Positions 44,942 through 56,662 of a stretch of 64,000 nucleotides of DNA are shown piece after piece (within the stretch, counting starts at the first letter, position 1; each line of letters opens with the position of its first letter). A program made the translations under genes and the position numbers. The notes beneath the pieces are model-generated. The model did no database searches. It was not told where the DNA came from and worked only from the letters and a program-made list of their open reading frames with translations. The stretch covers positions 2,194,232 through 2,258,231 of the forward strand of contig JAJHZJ010000008.1 of NCBI GenBank assembly GCA_023548195.1. The letters are read 5' to 3'. Origin of the DNA: Bettongia penicillata ogilbyi (Eukaryota; Chordata; Mammalia; Diprotodontia; Potoroidae).

Positions 44942-45175
44942 GCCAGGTGGCTCAGTGGTTAGAGTACTGAGCCCAGAGTCAGGAAGATTTGAGCTCAAAT
45001 GCTGGCTCAGATATTTACTGTGTAACTCTGGGCAAATTACTCAACTTGGCCTCACTTTCCTCATATGTAAAATGAGCTAGAGAAAGAAATGGCAAGCCAT
45101 TCCAGTAACTTATCAAGAAAACTCCAAGTGGGGTCACAGAGCATCAGACATGATTGAAATTACTGGACAACAAAT
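44942..45175 (+). mobile_element. MAR1-like SINE
   Basis: 'caggtggctcagtggttaga', 'tatgtaaaatgagctagaga', 'gccattccagtaacttatca' and 'gggtcacagagcatcagaca' give near full length. Confidence 0.85.
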
Positions 45176-45289
45176 TTATCAGTGGTTTAAGAAACTTCAA
45201 CTTATTTAGAGGAACTAGTCCTCTTACTATCTCTTCAGCTGCCTTGACTTTACTTTGCTGGGGCTCGAGGGAAGAGTACTATGAATCGG

Positions 45290-45750
45290 AGAAATCAGGA
45301 GTGGTCCTTGAGTTGAGCTTTCCCAAATACTGAGGTGAGGAGAATTGGGTGGAGTGTTTGAGAGTTCAAAGACATATCATGTATGGAGCATAGAAAGTGG
45401 TCTGGTTTGACTGGAATGAATAAGGAGGTGTAATATGTAATCATCCTGGAAAAATAGATTGGAGCCAGATTTCTTAGGAGTATGAAAGCCACAGAGGAGT
45501 TTGCACATGGTCCTAGAAGCAGTAACAAGTTCTTGAACAGAGAAGTGACGTGGTCTTTATCTCTGTACTCTCCAAATATCAATTTGATTTCTATTAAGAC
45601 TTGGTGAAGGTAAAAACTGGAAGCAGGAAAATTAATTAGAAGGCTCTTGTAATATTCTAGGAAAGAAGTAATGAGAACTTGAGTTTGAGTGACTGTGGTG
45701 GCATGAGGGAAGAGGAGTCCAAGTGTGTTGCGCATTCTAGAGGGAGAGCC
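45290..45750 (-). mobile_element. L2 fragment, antisense
   Basis: 'gtggtctggtttgactggaa', 'agattggagccagatttctt', 'cagagaagtgacgtggtctt' and 'taatattctaggaaagaagt' parallel the antisense L2 copies at 27260-27830 and 33840-34180. A 184-codon minus frame (45295-45849) lies in it but has no intact domain. Confidence 0.7.
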
Positions 45751-45754
45751 TGCA

Positions 45755-45895
45755 CTTTCCCCCTTCCAGATTGGGAGCTTCCTGAGGACAAATACAATAT
45801 CTTGTCTATCCTTTCTACCTCCCCTAGATTTTAGTTCAATATTCAGCACCTAATAAGCACTTAATAATTGTTCATTAAATTTAACATAATGAAGA
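45755..45895 (+). mobile_element. L2 3' end, sense
   Basis: 'agattgggagcttcctgagg' and 'cagcacctaataagcactta' followed by 'ataattgttcattaaat' are the L2 terminus, head-on to the antisense fragment beside it. Confidence 0.7.
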
Positions 45896-46149
45896 ATTCT
45901 GTGACCACAAAAGTCCCGTGACTTAAGTAGTATTAAAAGTTAAGTTTTACGCATTAAACGGAATTATAAAAATGTTTATTATTATATAAATTTCTGTCTA
46001 GTCACATCTTCCCCAGCCTATAATTTTGCTATTGATTCTTTTTAGCCCAAATATAGAATTAGAGTAAATTGTGAATTGTTAGATAAGTAAATTAATATGG
46101 AAATGTCTCTTTGGACCTTGATTCTGTGATCTGATTGGTTAATAAATTA
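45896..46149. other. Unannotated stretch
   Basis: AT-rich, nothing recognised. Confidence 0.3.
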
Positions 46150-47070
46150 TCTCTGCCAGCTTTGTGTCACCTACACCTTTGACATCCCATCAGCATTATA
46201 GCAATATCTTCATGAAGGTCATTGATGAAAATGCTGAACAGCACAAGACCTAGCATTGACCGCAGTAGCAGCCCACCATGTTTGTTCCATTAAGCAACAC
46301 TGAATACTGAGCTAGGTAAAAATACACTTAACTCTACTGCAATGCCTATATTTCTCCATTCTGCCTATAAGAGTTATATGAGTGACTATATACCAGTCTA
46401 GTAACCATTGACAAAGGAAATAAAATTAGTTGAACATGACCTGGGTATGGTAGACCCATGGCAACTTCCCTTGTTTTTGTTCAGTTGCTGTCATGTCTAC
46501 ATGTACCATAGCACACCAATGCTAGGTTTTCTTGACAAAGATATGGGAGTGGTTTGCCATTTCCTACTTAAGTGGATTGAGGAAGACAGGTTAAATGACT
46601 TGCCTAGAGTCATATAACTATTAATTATCTAAGGCCTGATTTGAACTCTGGTCTTCCTGACTTCAGACCCATCACTCCATCCACTGAGCAACCTAGATGC
46701 TCCATGGGAACTACGAGGGAATATTAATTTCTTTTCCAAGTACATTTTATTCTAAACTTCTCTTGAGATACTCCATAGAATTCATGGGTCCATAGTTTCT
46801 GGAATTCATCTTCTGTGTTTTTCTTTTGTTAGTTAGAATGTTGTTTGACATCTTTCTTAATCTCCTTTATCTGTTATCCCACGCTGACCAGTTTCAGACC
46901 TTTGAGAATTATATAGAGTTATTCTTCAGTGACTGAGAAATTTGAACTTAGTTTCTTGGCTTTAATTTCATCCTAACCATGCTTGTTCTGCCCTTTTTTC
47001 CCCATGATCATTTTCTTTGATTGGTAAGATGGAAACAAATATGAATCAACAGTCCTCCTTTTTCAATACA
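46150..47070 (-). mobile_element. CR1-type LINE remnant, split by a SINE
   Basis: 'tttgtgtcacctacaccttt', 'ttgatgaaaatgctgaacag', 'cacaagacctagcattgacc' and 'taccagtctagtaaccattg' follow the antisense order of the amniote CR1 reverse-transcriptase region. After the SINE, 46715-47060 continues with 'tctggaattcatcttctgtg' and 'ttcttaatctcctttatctg'. All frames are broken. Confidence 0.65.
46467..46701 (-). mobile_element. MAR1-like SINE inserted in the CR1, with target-site duplication
   Basis: Antisense order 'ttttcttgacaaagatatgg', 'cttgcctagagtcatataac', 'gtcttcctgacttcagaccc'. The flanks 'ccatggcaact' (46456-46466) and 'ccatgggaact' (46702-46712) differ at one of 11 bases. Confidence 0.8.
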
Positions 47071-47484
47071 GTAGGTTTTTTCTTCCTTTTCCTATTTCTT
47101 ACCCAAACATAATTTAAAAATCCCTCAACAGTTACTGTACTTAAGCTTTCTTTGCAGTATTATTACAAGTTCGAACTGCTTTGGACATATTGCCTTGTTT
47201 TGATATTCTTTATATCTTCAAAATCTGAGACAATAGAAGAGTACTGTGTGACCTCATCTGTTTTTCTAGAGAACTTACTCCTTTTCTTCTTTATCGGTAT
47301 CATTGTTAGTTTTGTAATTTTATTAAAACCTCATGTCTCTCTTGCTTTGATTTTTATTGAATTTCAGCTCATGAGATCATGAAAATCAGCAAATATATAT
47401 ATTAAGCACCAACTACATACAAGGTCTTAGGCATGCAAAGAGCAACCACCAAAAAAAAAGGAAGTTGTCCTTCATATTACTACT
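47071..47484. other. Unannotated stretch
   Basis: The frame at 47152-47382 (76 codons, hydrophobic) has no support as a gene. A short antisense repeat end ('attaagcaccaactacatac') lies near 47401. Confidence 0.3.
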
Positions 47485-49060
47485 CATCATCTAACACTTC
47501 TTCCTCTTGCAATCTTGTAAGCCTGGCTTTCCCCAGAAGATGCTGCATTCCAAGCCACTCTCCCTAGTACTGGATGTACCTTCACTTCTATCCCCAAACA
47601 CACTGGGCCAGGAGGGATAGTAGACAACCTTCTTACTCTTCATTACCACTTCTAGTCCCTTCCACTACTACTATCAGTAACATCTAATCTTTTGAGGTTC
47701 ATTTCATCCTGTTGTATCATCCTATCCAGATGTTTGTGCCATCATCTACTACCTCCCAGACCATTTCTCCTTCTTTCTGAAGGGGAACAGTCACTGTCAC
47801 AACATTTCTTGCCCTGCCCAATTCCTGCCTTTATTCTTGGAGATTTCAGTTTACATGTTGATGTTCCCTCAAATAATTTTACCTCTGAACTCATCAACAT
47901 CCTCAGCTCCTGTAATCTGTACCTTAACTCCAAAACAGGGGATACCAATAACCTTGACTTCACTATGATTGCTTCGGTATCGCTGTCCATGCCTGAAATT
48001 CTCTTTCATGATCATAACTGCTCATCCTTACATCTGTTTCTACTTTACTCCTTCTGAACTCATTCTCTATCATCACTACAACCTTCAATTACTTTCTCCT
48101 TCCCATTTTTCTAGGTCATCACCCTTACTCTGGCCTCACATTTCTCCCTTTAAAATCTTTACCCTATACTTAACCAGGAGAATTTATGTGATTTTCTTTC
48201 TTTGAGACCCTTGTACCCACTCCTTTATCCTATTATCTTTCATCTGTTTCCAGTACCTGATCTCAGATTATCCCCACCTCTTGCCTACTGTGCTCTCATT
48301 TACCTGTGTTGCTGAACATCAACAGAAGAAGTCATCTAACAGTGCTGTCTGGATCTACTACAGATTTATATTATGCACTCTCCACTGGAACCTCACAGCT
48401 GCCCACTAGTTCTCTTAATAATCTTGGATTGATTCTTTTTCCTATTCCCTTTGCATTCAAATCTTTCTCCCCTTAAGCAAACAGTATCATCCCTCCCCCT
48501 TCCCTCTCAGAAAATACTTTGCCTCGGACTTCATTGAAAAAAAAACTGAATCCATCATCAGGAGCTCTGTCTCTCTCACCTCCAGTTGTGCACTTCAGAT
48601 CACTTTGACATAATTATCTATTCTTTTCTCCTTTCTCCTACTCTAAGAGGAAGAAGTAGCCATGGTCTACAAATTTTGACCATTCTGCTAATGCCCTTGA
48701 TCTCATCTCCTCCATCCTTTTTGACCATTTTGATTATTTTCCTTCTCTCCCTAACATTAAATCTCTCCTTATACACTGGCTTCTTCCTTACCTCTTTAAT
48801 ATATGACTAGATCTCTGCCACCTTTAAAAAAATCTTTATTTGACCCTGCCATCCCTTCAAGTTCTCTTAAGACAAATCAACCAACCAAAAAAGCAACAAC
48901 CACCCTCAGCCAAACTGCTAGAAGTAGCTATCTTCACTCCTTACCTGTGCTTGTTCACTTCTCCCTTCCCCCGCACCACCTCCCCACTTCACAATGTCAC
49001 ACATGGAGTTGGTTCTCTAGGCAACTTCTGGAGGATCCTTGATTTCATCAGTATGGTTAC
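47485..49060 (+). mobile_element. L2/CR1-clade LINE with endonuclease remnant
   Basis: 47692-48057 encodes 'PAFILGDFSLHVDVPSNNFT', 'SELINILSSCNLYLNSK' and 'NNLDFTMIASV', matching the CR1-clade apurinic endonuclease motif 'GDFNxHVxxPSN ... LDLVI'. Further on, frames such as 'PLKKSLFDPAIPSSSLKTN' recall the following L2 segment ('LLKKPSLDPSDPSNYRP'). The Asn after GDF is Ser here, and the frame shifts repeatedly, so it is dead. Confidence 0.7.
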
Positions 49061-49076
49061 CCTGGATAGATTGACA

Positions 49077-49079
49077 GAT

Positions 49080-49145
<66 letters not shown>

Positions 49146-49159
49146 ATAGATAGATAGAT
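49077..49159. repeat. (ATAG)n microsatellite
   Basis: About 20 ATAG units with one interruption (49144-49148). The perfect length suggests it is likely polymorphic. Confidence 0.95.
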
Positions 49160-50559
49160 CTCAGCCCCTCCCCACCTTCTCATCCTGTGGTATTTTTGTA
49201 TTTTCTCCATAAATACAGGATCTACACAGTGTGTCAGAAACCTTTCCCTTGCTTTTTTTAGTATTTTGGGGTTGACCTGTCATCTCTCATTTTCATTACT
49301 AGGCCACCTTCTTTTATAATCTTATATATCCTTAATAATGTATCTTATTCCACCTCTTGAAATGCAAACTGTCAAACCTACTGTATCATGTTTATTCCTT
49401 TCATGAATTTTCCCATCATTCTTTGGATTATTTATCATTTTAATTCTTTTCAGTTCATGGTATTCTGTGATCTACAGTCATAGTCATAGTAGATGAATAT
49501 TGTTGTCAGAGAGAAGCTTTTGCAACTTTGAACAATTTGTGATCAGAGAAAGAAATCCATGGTTTCCCAAGGACTATCCAATCTGGTTTCTTCTTCCTAC
49601 TCAAGTTTTAGCCATGGCAACACATTATGTACTACCATGTTACCATTAATGATTATGTTTTAGGATATTGGATAGTCATTACATGTCATTACAATTAAGA
49701 AGCATGTTTGACCGTCCCTCCCAATCATTAGAATGTATCTTTAAAGAAAACATTCTTATTCCTTTCCAGACTCTTTCCTTTTGTAAGAAAAATGCCAAGT
49801 AAGGAGTGAACTACATTGGCTCAAATTTGAAAGGCATTCTTGCAGTTAGTTATTGCAGCATGTTTTTTTCCAAACCAAAACAAGCTCAATAACCTGGGCC
49901 AGGATCTAAACCTTCAAAGAAAATTGGAGAGTTAGATCCCATCTGCTTTGTGAATTAAACTTATCGAAGCCTGTGATTTCCTCTAAGCCCTTTCACCTCG
50001 GCTGCCAAATTCCCCCCAAAGCACACGGCCCCTCAACTCAATCCTTCCTCTTTGCCAAAGCAACACTTCTCTGTTCCTCCCTCCTCCACTATCCAGCTGC
50101 TAAAAGCTCACACCCACCCTACTGTTCTATACAATATTTAGGATGATATCCCAGTTTTATGTGAAAAATATCCTCCCACCTTATTATGTGCATATGCACT
50201 CCAAAGGAGTCACGAAAGCCTTTTGCCAGGTGAGAGAACTCCATATCAGCACACTATGCAAAATGTATGCTACATTTATTCCAATTCAGGGCTTTGCTTT
50301 GTGTTTGTCTTGTTTATGGCCCTTAATGAGACCCTGTGGATGCATTTAATATCTGACATGCCTTGGAAGGTCAGTGTCCTTTAGGTACATATCAGCTCAT
50401 TTTTCTTTTTCTCATGGTTGGGGAGAGCAGAGCAGCATTTTCAATATAACAAAGGCTTTGTGAATACTGGCCAATTTATTTCTGATCCCTTCTTGATCTC
50501 TGAGTTGATTAATCCTTCCTTTTGTGTTTTCATTCTTTAGTTGCTATGCCAAAACCCTG
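49160..50559. other. Unannotated stretch
   Basis: No repeat confidently recognised. The 49240-49560 block has the look of an eroded CR1-like element but I cannot align it. Confidence 0.3.
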
Positions 50560-50950
50560 TCGGTATTGTTCTTCTAATATACCATAAATGTACATTTGTT
50601 CAGTTTAATTAAGCATTCCAACTTTTGCCAAGAGGTAATTACTGTCCTCTTCCCATGACCATTGCCTTCCTAAAATCAAATTTTGCAAAGTGGCTGGGCA
50701 ATTAGTTGAAGTGTGTTATCCTTGTAGTTCGTATTTTTCAAAGATATTTTTTGATATTTGTTTCTCAACAGAAGAGATAAAACTAATTATCTCTCCTCTG
50801 ATTATGGGCTTCTTCGTTTTCAGAGAACACTCTTTACGTCTCCGGTGATTAGTAGCTGCTGCTATCTGTCTAAGAAGGATTTCAAAATTTCAAGGGGTTT
50901 GTAATGACAAATGAGTCCTTTTCCAAGGTGACTGACAACTTGCTAAACGG
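50560..50950. other. Candidate conserved non-coding block
   Basis: Repeat-free, no open frame, with several homeodomain-like TAATTA/TTAATTA cores ('cagtttaattaagcattcc', 'ggcaattagttgaagtgtg', 'aaaactaattatctctcct') close together. Function is inference; no alignment could be made. Confidence 0.3.
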
Positions 50951-51394
50951 TTCATCTTGCCAGAAGTGTGACACATATGGTCATAATCAGATTCAGAGAT
51001 ATAGTCTTAATATTAACGTAGAAAAAGACCGTGTGAGCTAAAAAATCTAGAAAATATATAATTGATTTTGGAGTAGCACCGATCTGCTTTTTTTGGTCTT
51101 TTTTTTGTTTGTTTATTAAAAACAAAGAAAAAAAGCCTTGAAATGTCAACTAGATAAAAGATCAAGAAACTTGTCCCTAGGTAGTTTTAATTGTGGGCAG
51201 TCTAAGTCCATTCTCCCATTATGCAGATAATTTATTTGAACTACTCTTAAATGTGCATTTTTAGTTTTCCAGTAAGTGAAGTTTCCAAACAGTAGGTAAG
51301 ACATATTCCCTCCCAAAACAAGAGGGAAATTTCATTTCAGGTTTAAAATTTTCACAGAGATATTGTAGTGTATCAAATATAATGGAAATCCATT
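50951..51394. other. Unannotated stretch
   Basis: T-rich run at 51090-51110. Nothing recognised. Confidence 0.3.
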
Positions 51395-51720
51395 GTGGTT
51401 TTTTTTTTATAGTGAAGTGGATTCAGAGAAACCTGGAAAGACTTGTATGAACTGAGTAAGAAAAACCAGGAAAACTATTTTCATAACAGTATTCTAAAAA
51501 TAGACCTTTGAAAGACTTTTAAGACTCACTATAGTCTTCTTAATCCCAGAGAAGAGGACATCTTAACAAGTGGAGGAGGGAGAAATTAAGAAACCAAAAT
51601 GTTGGTTCCCATTTTTTCATACCTCAAACCATAGCTATAATTCGATAATATCATTAATTTTTTAAAGTGAGAAAGCTATAATCTTAGTTTGTGAAACTAC
51701 TAGCCAGCTATGTATCTATA
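51395..51720 (+). mobile_element. L1 ORF2 C-terminus and 3' UTR fragment
   Basis: 'ttcagagaaacctggaaaga' then 'cttgtatgaactgag' encodes FRETWKDLYEL, the plus-strand equivalent of FREAWKDLHDL in the L1 at 4030-4305. Marsupial L1 3' UTR-like sequence follows ('ataacagtattctaaaaata', 'caaaatgttggttcccattt'). Confidence 0.7.
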
Positions 51721-52261
51721 CCAGAAAATATGGGGAAATCAGATGTCATGGCATAGTAACCTGATAATTATGGTCTCTAACGCTGTCTGCTTAAGGCAAA
51801 GGATCCTATACAGTGTATTCTCTAGTAAGTAATCCTTTTTCCTCCAAAATCATTTACTTTGTCAAAATGTAGTTTACAGCAATTAGAGAGCCAGTCATGA
51901 GGATTTTAATGGAAATCTTTAATTAGAATATTCTTGTTTCCGCATTCAAAAATCCACAAATGCTGCATGACCTATAACATGCTATTATAGAGATACATGC
52001 TATTGTGATATTGAAGCTACTTTTAATTAGCAGTGGTTCTCTGGGACATTTTTCAAAGAAATAAAAAATGGAGTTAAATGCATTTAAAACTACCCCTTTT
52101 AAAATTATTGAAAATAGTGACATAATGCATCCAACTCTTCAAGTAAGTCGTGTGCTGAGGAAAAGTTTAAAGCCCAAGAGAAATAAAAGGAAACAGTAAT
52201 AATGTGTTACATTATAATTTTTAAAACTGTATCTCTAATTATAAAAGTTTATTGTGATTTG
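51721..52261. other. Repeat-free, AT-rich block, candidate conserved non-coding
   Basis: 'ggaaatctttaattagaata', 'acatgctattatagagatac' and 'gctacttttaattagcagtg' contain repeated TAATTA cores without any open frame or repeat. Evidence is composition only. Confidence 0.3.
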
Positions 52262-52508
52262 ACTTGGTGATTTTGATGAATCTGGAATCAGAAGACCTGG
52301 GGTTCAGAGCTGGACTCTCCCACCTGTGTGAGTCTGGGCAAATAAATCCCTTACCCTCAAGATCTAATGTATGCCTTCATTCTTCATCCATAAAATTTGT
52401 TGGAGGTGGACAGATCATTAATCCTCTCTGGGCCTCAGTTTCCTCATCAGTAAAATGAAAGGGTCGGCATAGGTGACCTCCAAGGTTGCTTCCAACTCCA
52501 AATCAATG
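52262..52508 (+). mobile_element. MIR-type SINE
   Basis: 'tctggaatcagaagacctgg', 'gggcctcagtttcctcatca' and 'gtaaaatgaaagggtcggca' give well-preserved MIR order. Confidence 0.8.
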
Positions 52509-52680
52509 ATAAGTCCCACTTAGCTGTGAAACTTTGTGCAAATCTCATAACCTCTCTAAAGTCAATTTCTTCACTTATTAAGTGAAATGATAATTTTCTA
52601 ATATGGTCTCACAGGGTTGTGAGGAAACACTTTGAAAAGTTGAGCATCCTCTAGAAACACCAATTATTATTACTTATCAC
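52509..52680 (+). mobile_element. MIR/WSINE-like SINE, second copy
   Basis: 'tagctgtgaaactttgtgca', 'tctcacagggttgtgaggaa' and a terminal ATT run are in order. Confidence 0.65.
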
Positions 52681-53564
52681 CATGATTTCCATGCTTGGTA
52701 ACATTTTTAAAACATGCCCTAATGCTGTTTCATTCACTTTGGGAGATGCTAAAACATGTTAAGTCACTAATCCAACCTTCTTTGGACTCTTTATTCTGTT
52801 TGTTCACAAAAGAACGAGGAATGCATTCAGAAATAACTTCCAAGCTTCTTGTATTTGATACAATACAAAGCCCTTCTCCACTCATTCTCCTGCTCTGTCT
52901 GGATGCGCCATTGACATAAGTCTCATTGTCACTAAGCCATTAAGAGCAGGCTGAAGTGGTAGCCCTGTTTTTAAGGGGATGCAGAAATCTAACTGGAAGG
53001 CACAACAGTCTCCCTCCCTCTTCGTAGACCAAGGATTCCTATTGTCAGATGCAGTGGGCATGAAAGCAGCAATTTTACAGCACAAAAGCTCCAATAACAT
53101 TTACTTCGGTTGGCTGAGATTGAAATGCACACAGGCACTGCTGCTCGGTCTTGGTTGCTTAAGCACCAGCTCCCCTTGGCTTCCTGCCAGTTTGTGCATT
53201 TCAAAGAGACAAGTCCTTTAAGGCAGAAGAGTTTTTCTTGTAACTTGCTATGGGGTAAACAGACCATTCAGGCATAGTTTATTGGGCTAAAACTCTGCTA
53301 TGCAAACTATTCAAAATTGAATGTACTAAAGTAATTGGTGGAATTATTTCTATCAGTATTTGTAAGCATGGAATATCATTGTGCCAAGATATTATTTCTG
53401 AAGAATCAGTAAAAAAAAAAAAAGGTTTTGTTATTATTATTAAAAAAAAAAAAGGCTACCCACTAAGATGGTTTGGGATATTCTTTTTAAAAATTGTTTT
53501 TAAAGGATCATTTCTTTATATAATGTTTTCTTTGTCTCTGGCCAGAATTTAAAAAAAAAACAAA
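52681..53564. other. Unannotated stretch with overlapping frames
   Basis: Frames of 80 codons (52979-53221, plus) and 92 codons (52989-53267, minus) overlap. Neither has a known domain. A-rich runs at 53410-53455 flank a short TTATTATTATT run. Confidence 0.3.
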
Positions 53565-53745
53565 ACCCAATATTTGTTAAGCACCTATTATGTGCCAGCT
53601 ACTGCATTAAATGCTTTTTACAAATATTGTCTCATTTGATGCTCATAACAACCCTGTAGGAGAGATGCTAATTTTATCCTCATTGAGGTAACTGAGGCAG
53701 AGAGAGGTTAGATGACCTACCCAGGATCACATATTTTTCAGAAAT
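53565..53745 (-). mobile_element. WSINE/MIR-like SINE, antisense
   Basis: 'taagcacctattatgtgcca', 'tcatttgatgctcataacaa', 'agaggttagatgacctaccc' are in tail-to-head order. Confidence 0.75.
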
Positions 53746-54959
53746 CACAGTAGTGACCTGTCTCTTTTATGAGGATAGTTTCTCTTTTAAAGGTATATTC
53801 AAAAATAAATTTTCTCTGTTTTCTACAAAACCATCTTTTAAATAAGGAGTTACATACTCATCCAGGATCAATAGGGAATTCCCTCTCTGATGTAAAATAC
53901 TAATAATAATAATTGGTCATGAGCAGGTAGACATCTAAACTTTCTGACTGCTGTACAAAGTACAAAGAGAACTTTGTGCTCTTTTCCCATTTTTGGTTGA
54001 TGGAGAGGTTATAGGATTAGCTAAAGGAGAGCTACAAATTTTGATGACACTTTACAGCAGTATTGCTCTTTGTGACTATGGAACATTTTTTATAAGATTG
54101 TCCTATATTCACGAGTATTATTTCTTCTAAGCCAACTTAGACCAAAATGAAATTAAGTGAATATTTAGAGTTGCTCACCAATTGTGTTAAGATCCAGTGA
54201 TGAATTCTCTCTTTGTATCAACTGCCATTTTAGGTCAATTGGCTAATAATGTAAAGTAGTAAAGAACAGTAAATGTGGTCATTATCGAGGACCTTTTCTA
54301 ACGTGTCTTTTGCAAATATAATTTTGTTTTAATTTGAACAAAAATGCTAAACTTTTCATCTTTGGAATAAGTGCCTATGAATGAATAATATTGAAATTTT
54401 CAAAAATAAGTTTATATTTCAGTGCTTCTGTTCCTTAGCCAAGAATCCATCCAGTCATTAGTCATTATTTTCATATGCAGTCATTAAGTAGACTCTCGGT
54501 AATGAATGTGCTTAATAACTATTCATTCTTCTTCTTGAACTTTAGCCCCTCTTCTCTCTTGCCTGACAGACAGTAGATATGCTTCAGAAATGCTTTCACA
54601 ATGATGTCTATCTATTTCAGTGGAGTGTATTTGAAATAATTTCTCTTAAGGTTCTTATTTGACAGTTCAAATCTCTAGCAAAGTCACCTGCTCATTTCGA
54701 AGGTATGGCATGAGTTACCATTGGTGCGACTGAATTTATTCTATTTCTTCAGGGTATTATGAAAATGGAAACTTTGTGGTAGAACAAGGGGGCTTTTTCT
54801 TCCCCTCTGCTTTCTCTTTTCACAATCCGATTTCCTTTGAATGTGTTAAGGAAAGACTGTAAGTGGTATCTGAGGCAATCTTGAGTTTCTGGGTTACTTT
54901 TCAGTAGTTTGCCCTCCATGGAGAATGGAAAAGGCAAGAAAGGGAATGACCTCGGCCTC
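53746..54959. other. Repeat-poor unannotated stretch
   Basis: Nothing recognised. AT-rich. Confidence 0.35.
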
Positions 54960-55520
54960 TCTGTCAGTGCACGCCTGTAGCGAAAACGCTTCAGAAAACA
55001 AGTGAAGCACTCCTAATGAATTGTGCTTTTGATTCTTTGAATCTGCACAGCATCTCCATCAGGTTTTTACAGCTGGACTCTAGCTGTAATTGCTACTGGG
55101 ATGAGATGCACAACATGGGGTTTGGGAGCTAAGTACTTACAGTGTTTTAGTGGCCAGAAATATATGGCATTGTAGGAGCATCAGGCTTCATGGAATTCAC
55201 ACTTGTATATCTTCATGTTTCTCACCAATTTCTGACATGCTGCTGATTTGCCAGCAGGCACTCTCGATGGAGGTGATAAAAATGGCAAGGCTGAAAGATG
55301 TGGTTTCTTCAGAGATACTGTACATCAATTGAGTAAGAAGAAGGAGATTGAGAATGCAAATGTGTAAAAAGCCTCTGTAGCTGTTCACTTAGAAAGGTTG
55401 TTACTAATCTCATCAGCACGACAAAGATGGGGGAGATAACACTGTTTTAATCTTATTATAATGTAGCATAAATGGCCCGCATTCAAGTATTTCCACTAAC
55501 ATAAATAATAACTCTGTATT
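54960..55520. other. Candidate conserved non-coding block
   Basis: Repeat-free. Contains 'ctcctaatgaattgtgcttt', 'gctggactctagctgtaatt' and 'tttgccagcaggcactctcg'. GC content is slightly above its surroundings. Frames on both strands (55150-55332, 55197-55388) overlap and are probably chance. Confidence 0.3.
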
Positions 55521-56154
55521 TCTGTAGCATCAGCTCCCAAACCCCAGGATACTTTGATGTGCCATTAGACATAAATCAGTTTTTATACTTTTTTTTTTTC
55601 TGAAGGAGCTTTAATTTCAAATGTTTTTTTATTTGATATTTTATAATTATAAGGAGCATAAAATTTATATTTCTACCATAGATGCATATCATATCCAAAA
55701 GTATAATGTTAAAAAATATTCCAAATGGTCTTAGTGATCTACACCTTATAGTTATTTACAGAGTAATCAGTGGAGCTTGGAATTTAATATAATTCGGCTT
55801 GTATCACAATTCTTTAGGGTGTCAGTTGTGGCTATTGAACATGCAGTCAAATTGGATGATTCCTTATTTAACATTGCCTCCTGTACTTCATATTTTGTAC
55901 CCTTTCTTTGTTTTACATCTTGGTTTGATTTATTGAAGCTTATGCCCCACCCCATCATACCCACTAGGATGATATTTAGTATCTCTTACAAACATGGGAC
56001 AGATACATGAATCCTGAGAATATTGCACCATAACAGGGTTAAGTGATTTAGGTTGTAGAAATGAGAATGTCAGTGCAATATGAAGATGTTCCTAAAAGTA
56101 GATATAGAAGAAATCTTCACAGCTGCCATAGAAATAATTATTTCCTTTCCCTTC
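55521..56154. other. Unannotated stretch
   Basis: T-rich run at 55590-55600. Nothing recognised. Confidence 0.3.
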
Positions 56155-56370
56155 GGGGAAACAATTTGATACAGTAGAAAGAGAGCTGGATTTTTAAATG
56201 AAAAGACCTGAATTCAGGTCCTGCTTCTGCTGCTTTCTACCTGGGTGACTTTGGGCAAGACATTTGACTTTCTTAAGGCCTCAGTTCTAAAGGACTTTCT
56301 GAAAAAGTTGGGCCATGAGATTTTTAAGGTCTCTTCTAGGTTCTAAATCGATCTTCCTGTGAACCTACAT
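56155..56370 (+). mobile_element. MIR-type SINE
   Basis: 'acagtagaaagagagctgga', 'gacctgaattcaggtcctgc' and 'gactttgggcaagacatttg' are in order. Confidence 0.75.
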
Positions 56371-56424
56371 GTATATTTCAGTCATATAGTACTTCCTGTT
56401 TCATTATCATAAAATAATCAAAAT

Positions 56425-56662
56425 TAGGTAGCATTTCTGTAGCACTTTGAAGTTGATGGTGTTCTTTATCTGTGTTATCTCATTTGATCCTTCCAACAAA
56501 TCTGATTATCATTCTCATATTTCATATGAGAAAACTGAAGATGAGAGAAATTGGTATTTGCTGAGGTCACACAGCTATCTGAGGCTGGATTCCATCTTAG
56601 GTCTTCCTGACATCCAACAGCCCATCATGCTATCATCCACTTGGTTCCTCAGTGATAACAAC
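56425..56662 (-). mobile_element. WSINE/MIR-like SINE, antisense
   Basis: 'ggtagcatttctgtagcact', 'ctcatttgatccttccaaca', 'gaggtcacacagctatctga' and 'ggtcttcctgacatccaaca' are tail to head. Confidence 0.8.

Noticed and set aside
45295..45849. 184-codon minus-strand frame, the longest in the window
   Set aside because: The nucleotide sequence parallels the antisense L2 copies at 27 and 34 kb and an L2 3' end. There is no intact domain.
49077..49159. Regular short repeats resembling a CRISPR array
   Set aside because: It is a pure 4-base tandem with no spacers, in a mammalian genome.
52979..53267. Overlapping 80- and 92-codon frames on both strands
   Set aside because: No domain, no splice context, and mutual overlap; most likely chance in slightly GC-richer sequence.
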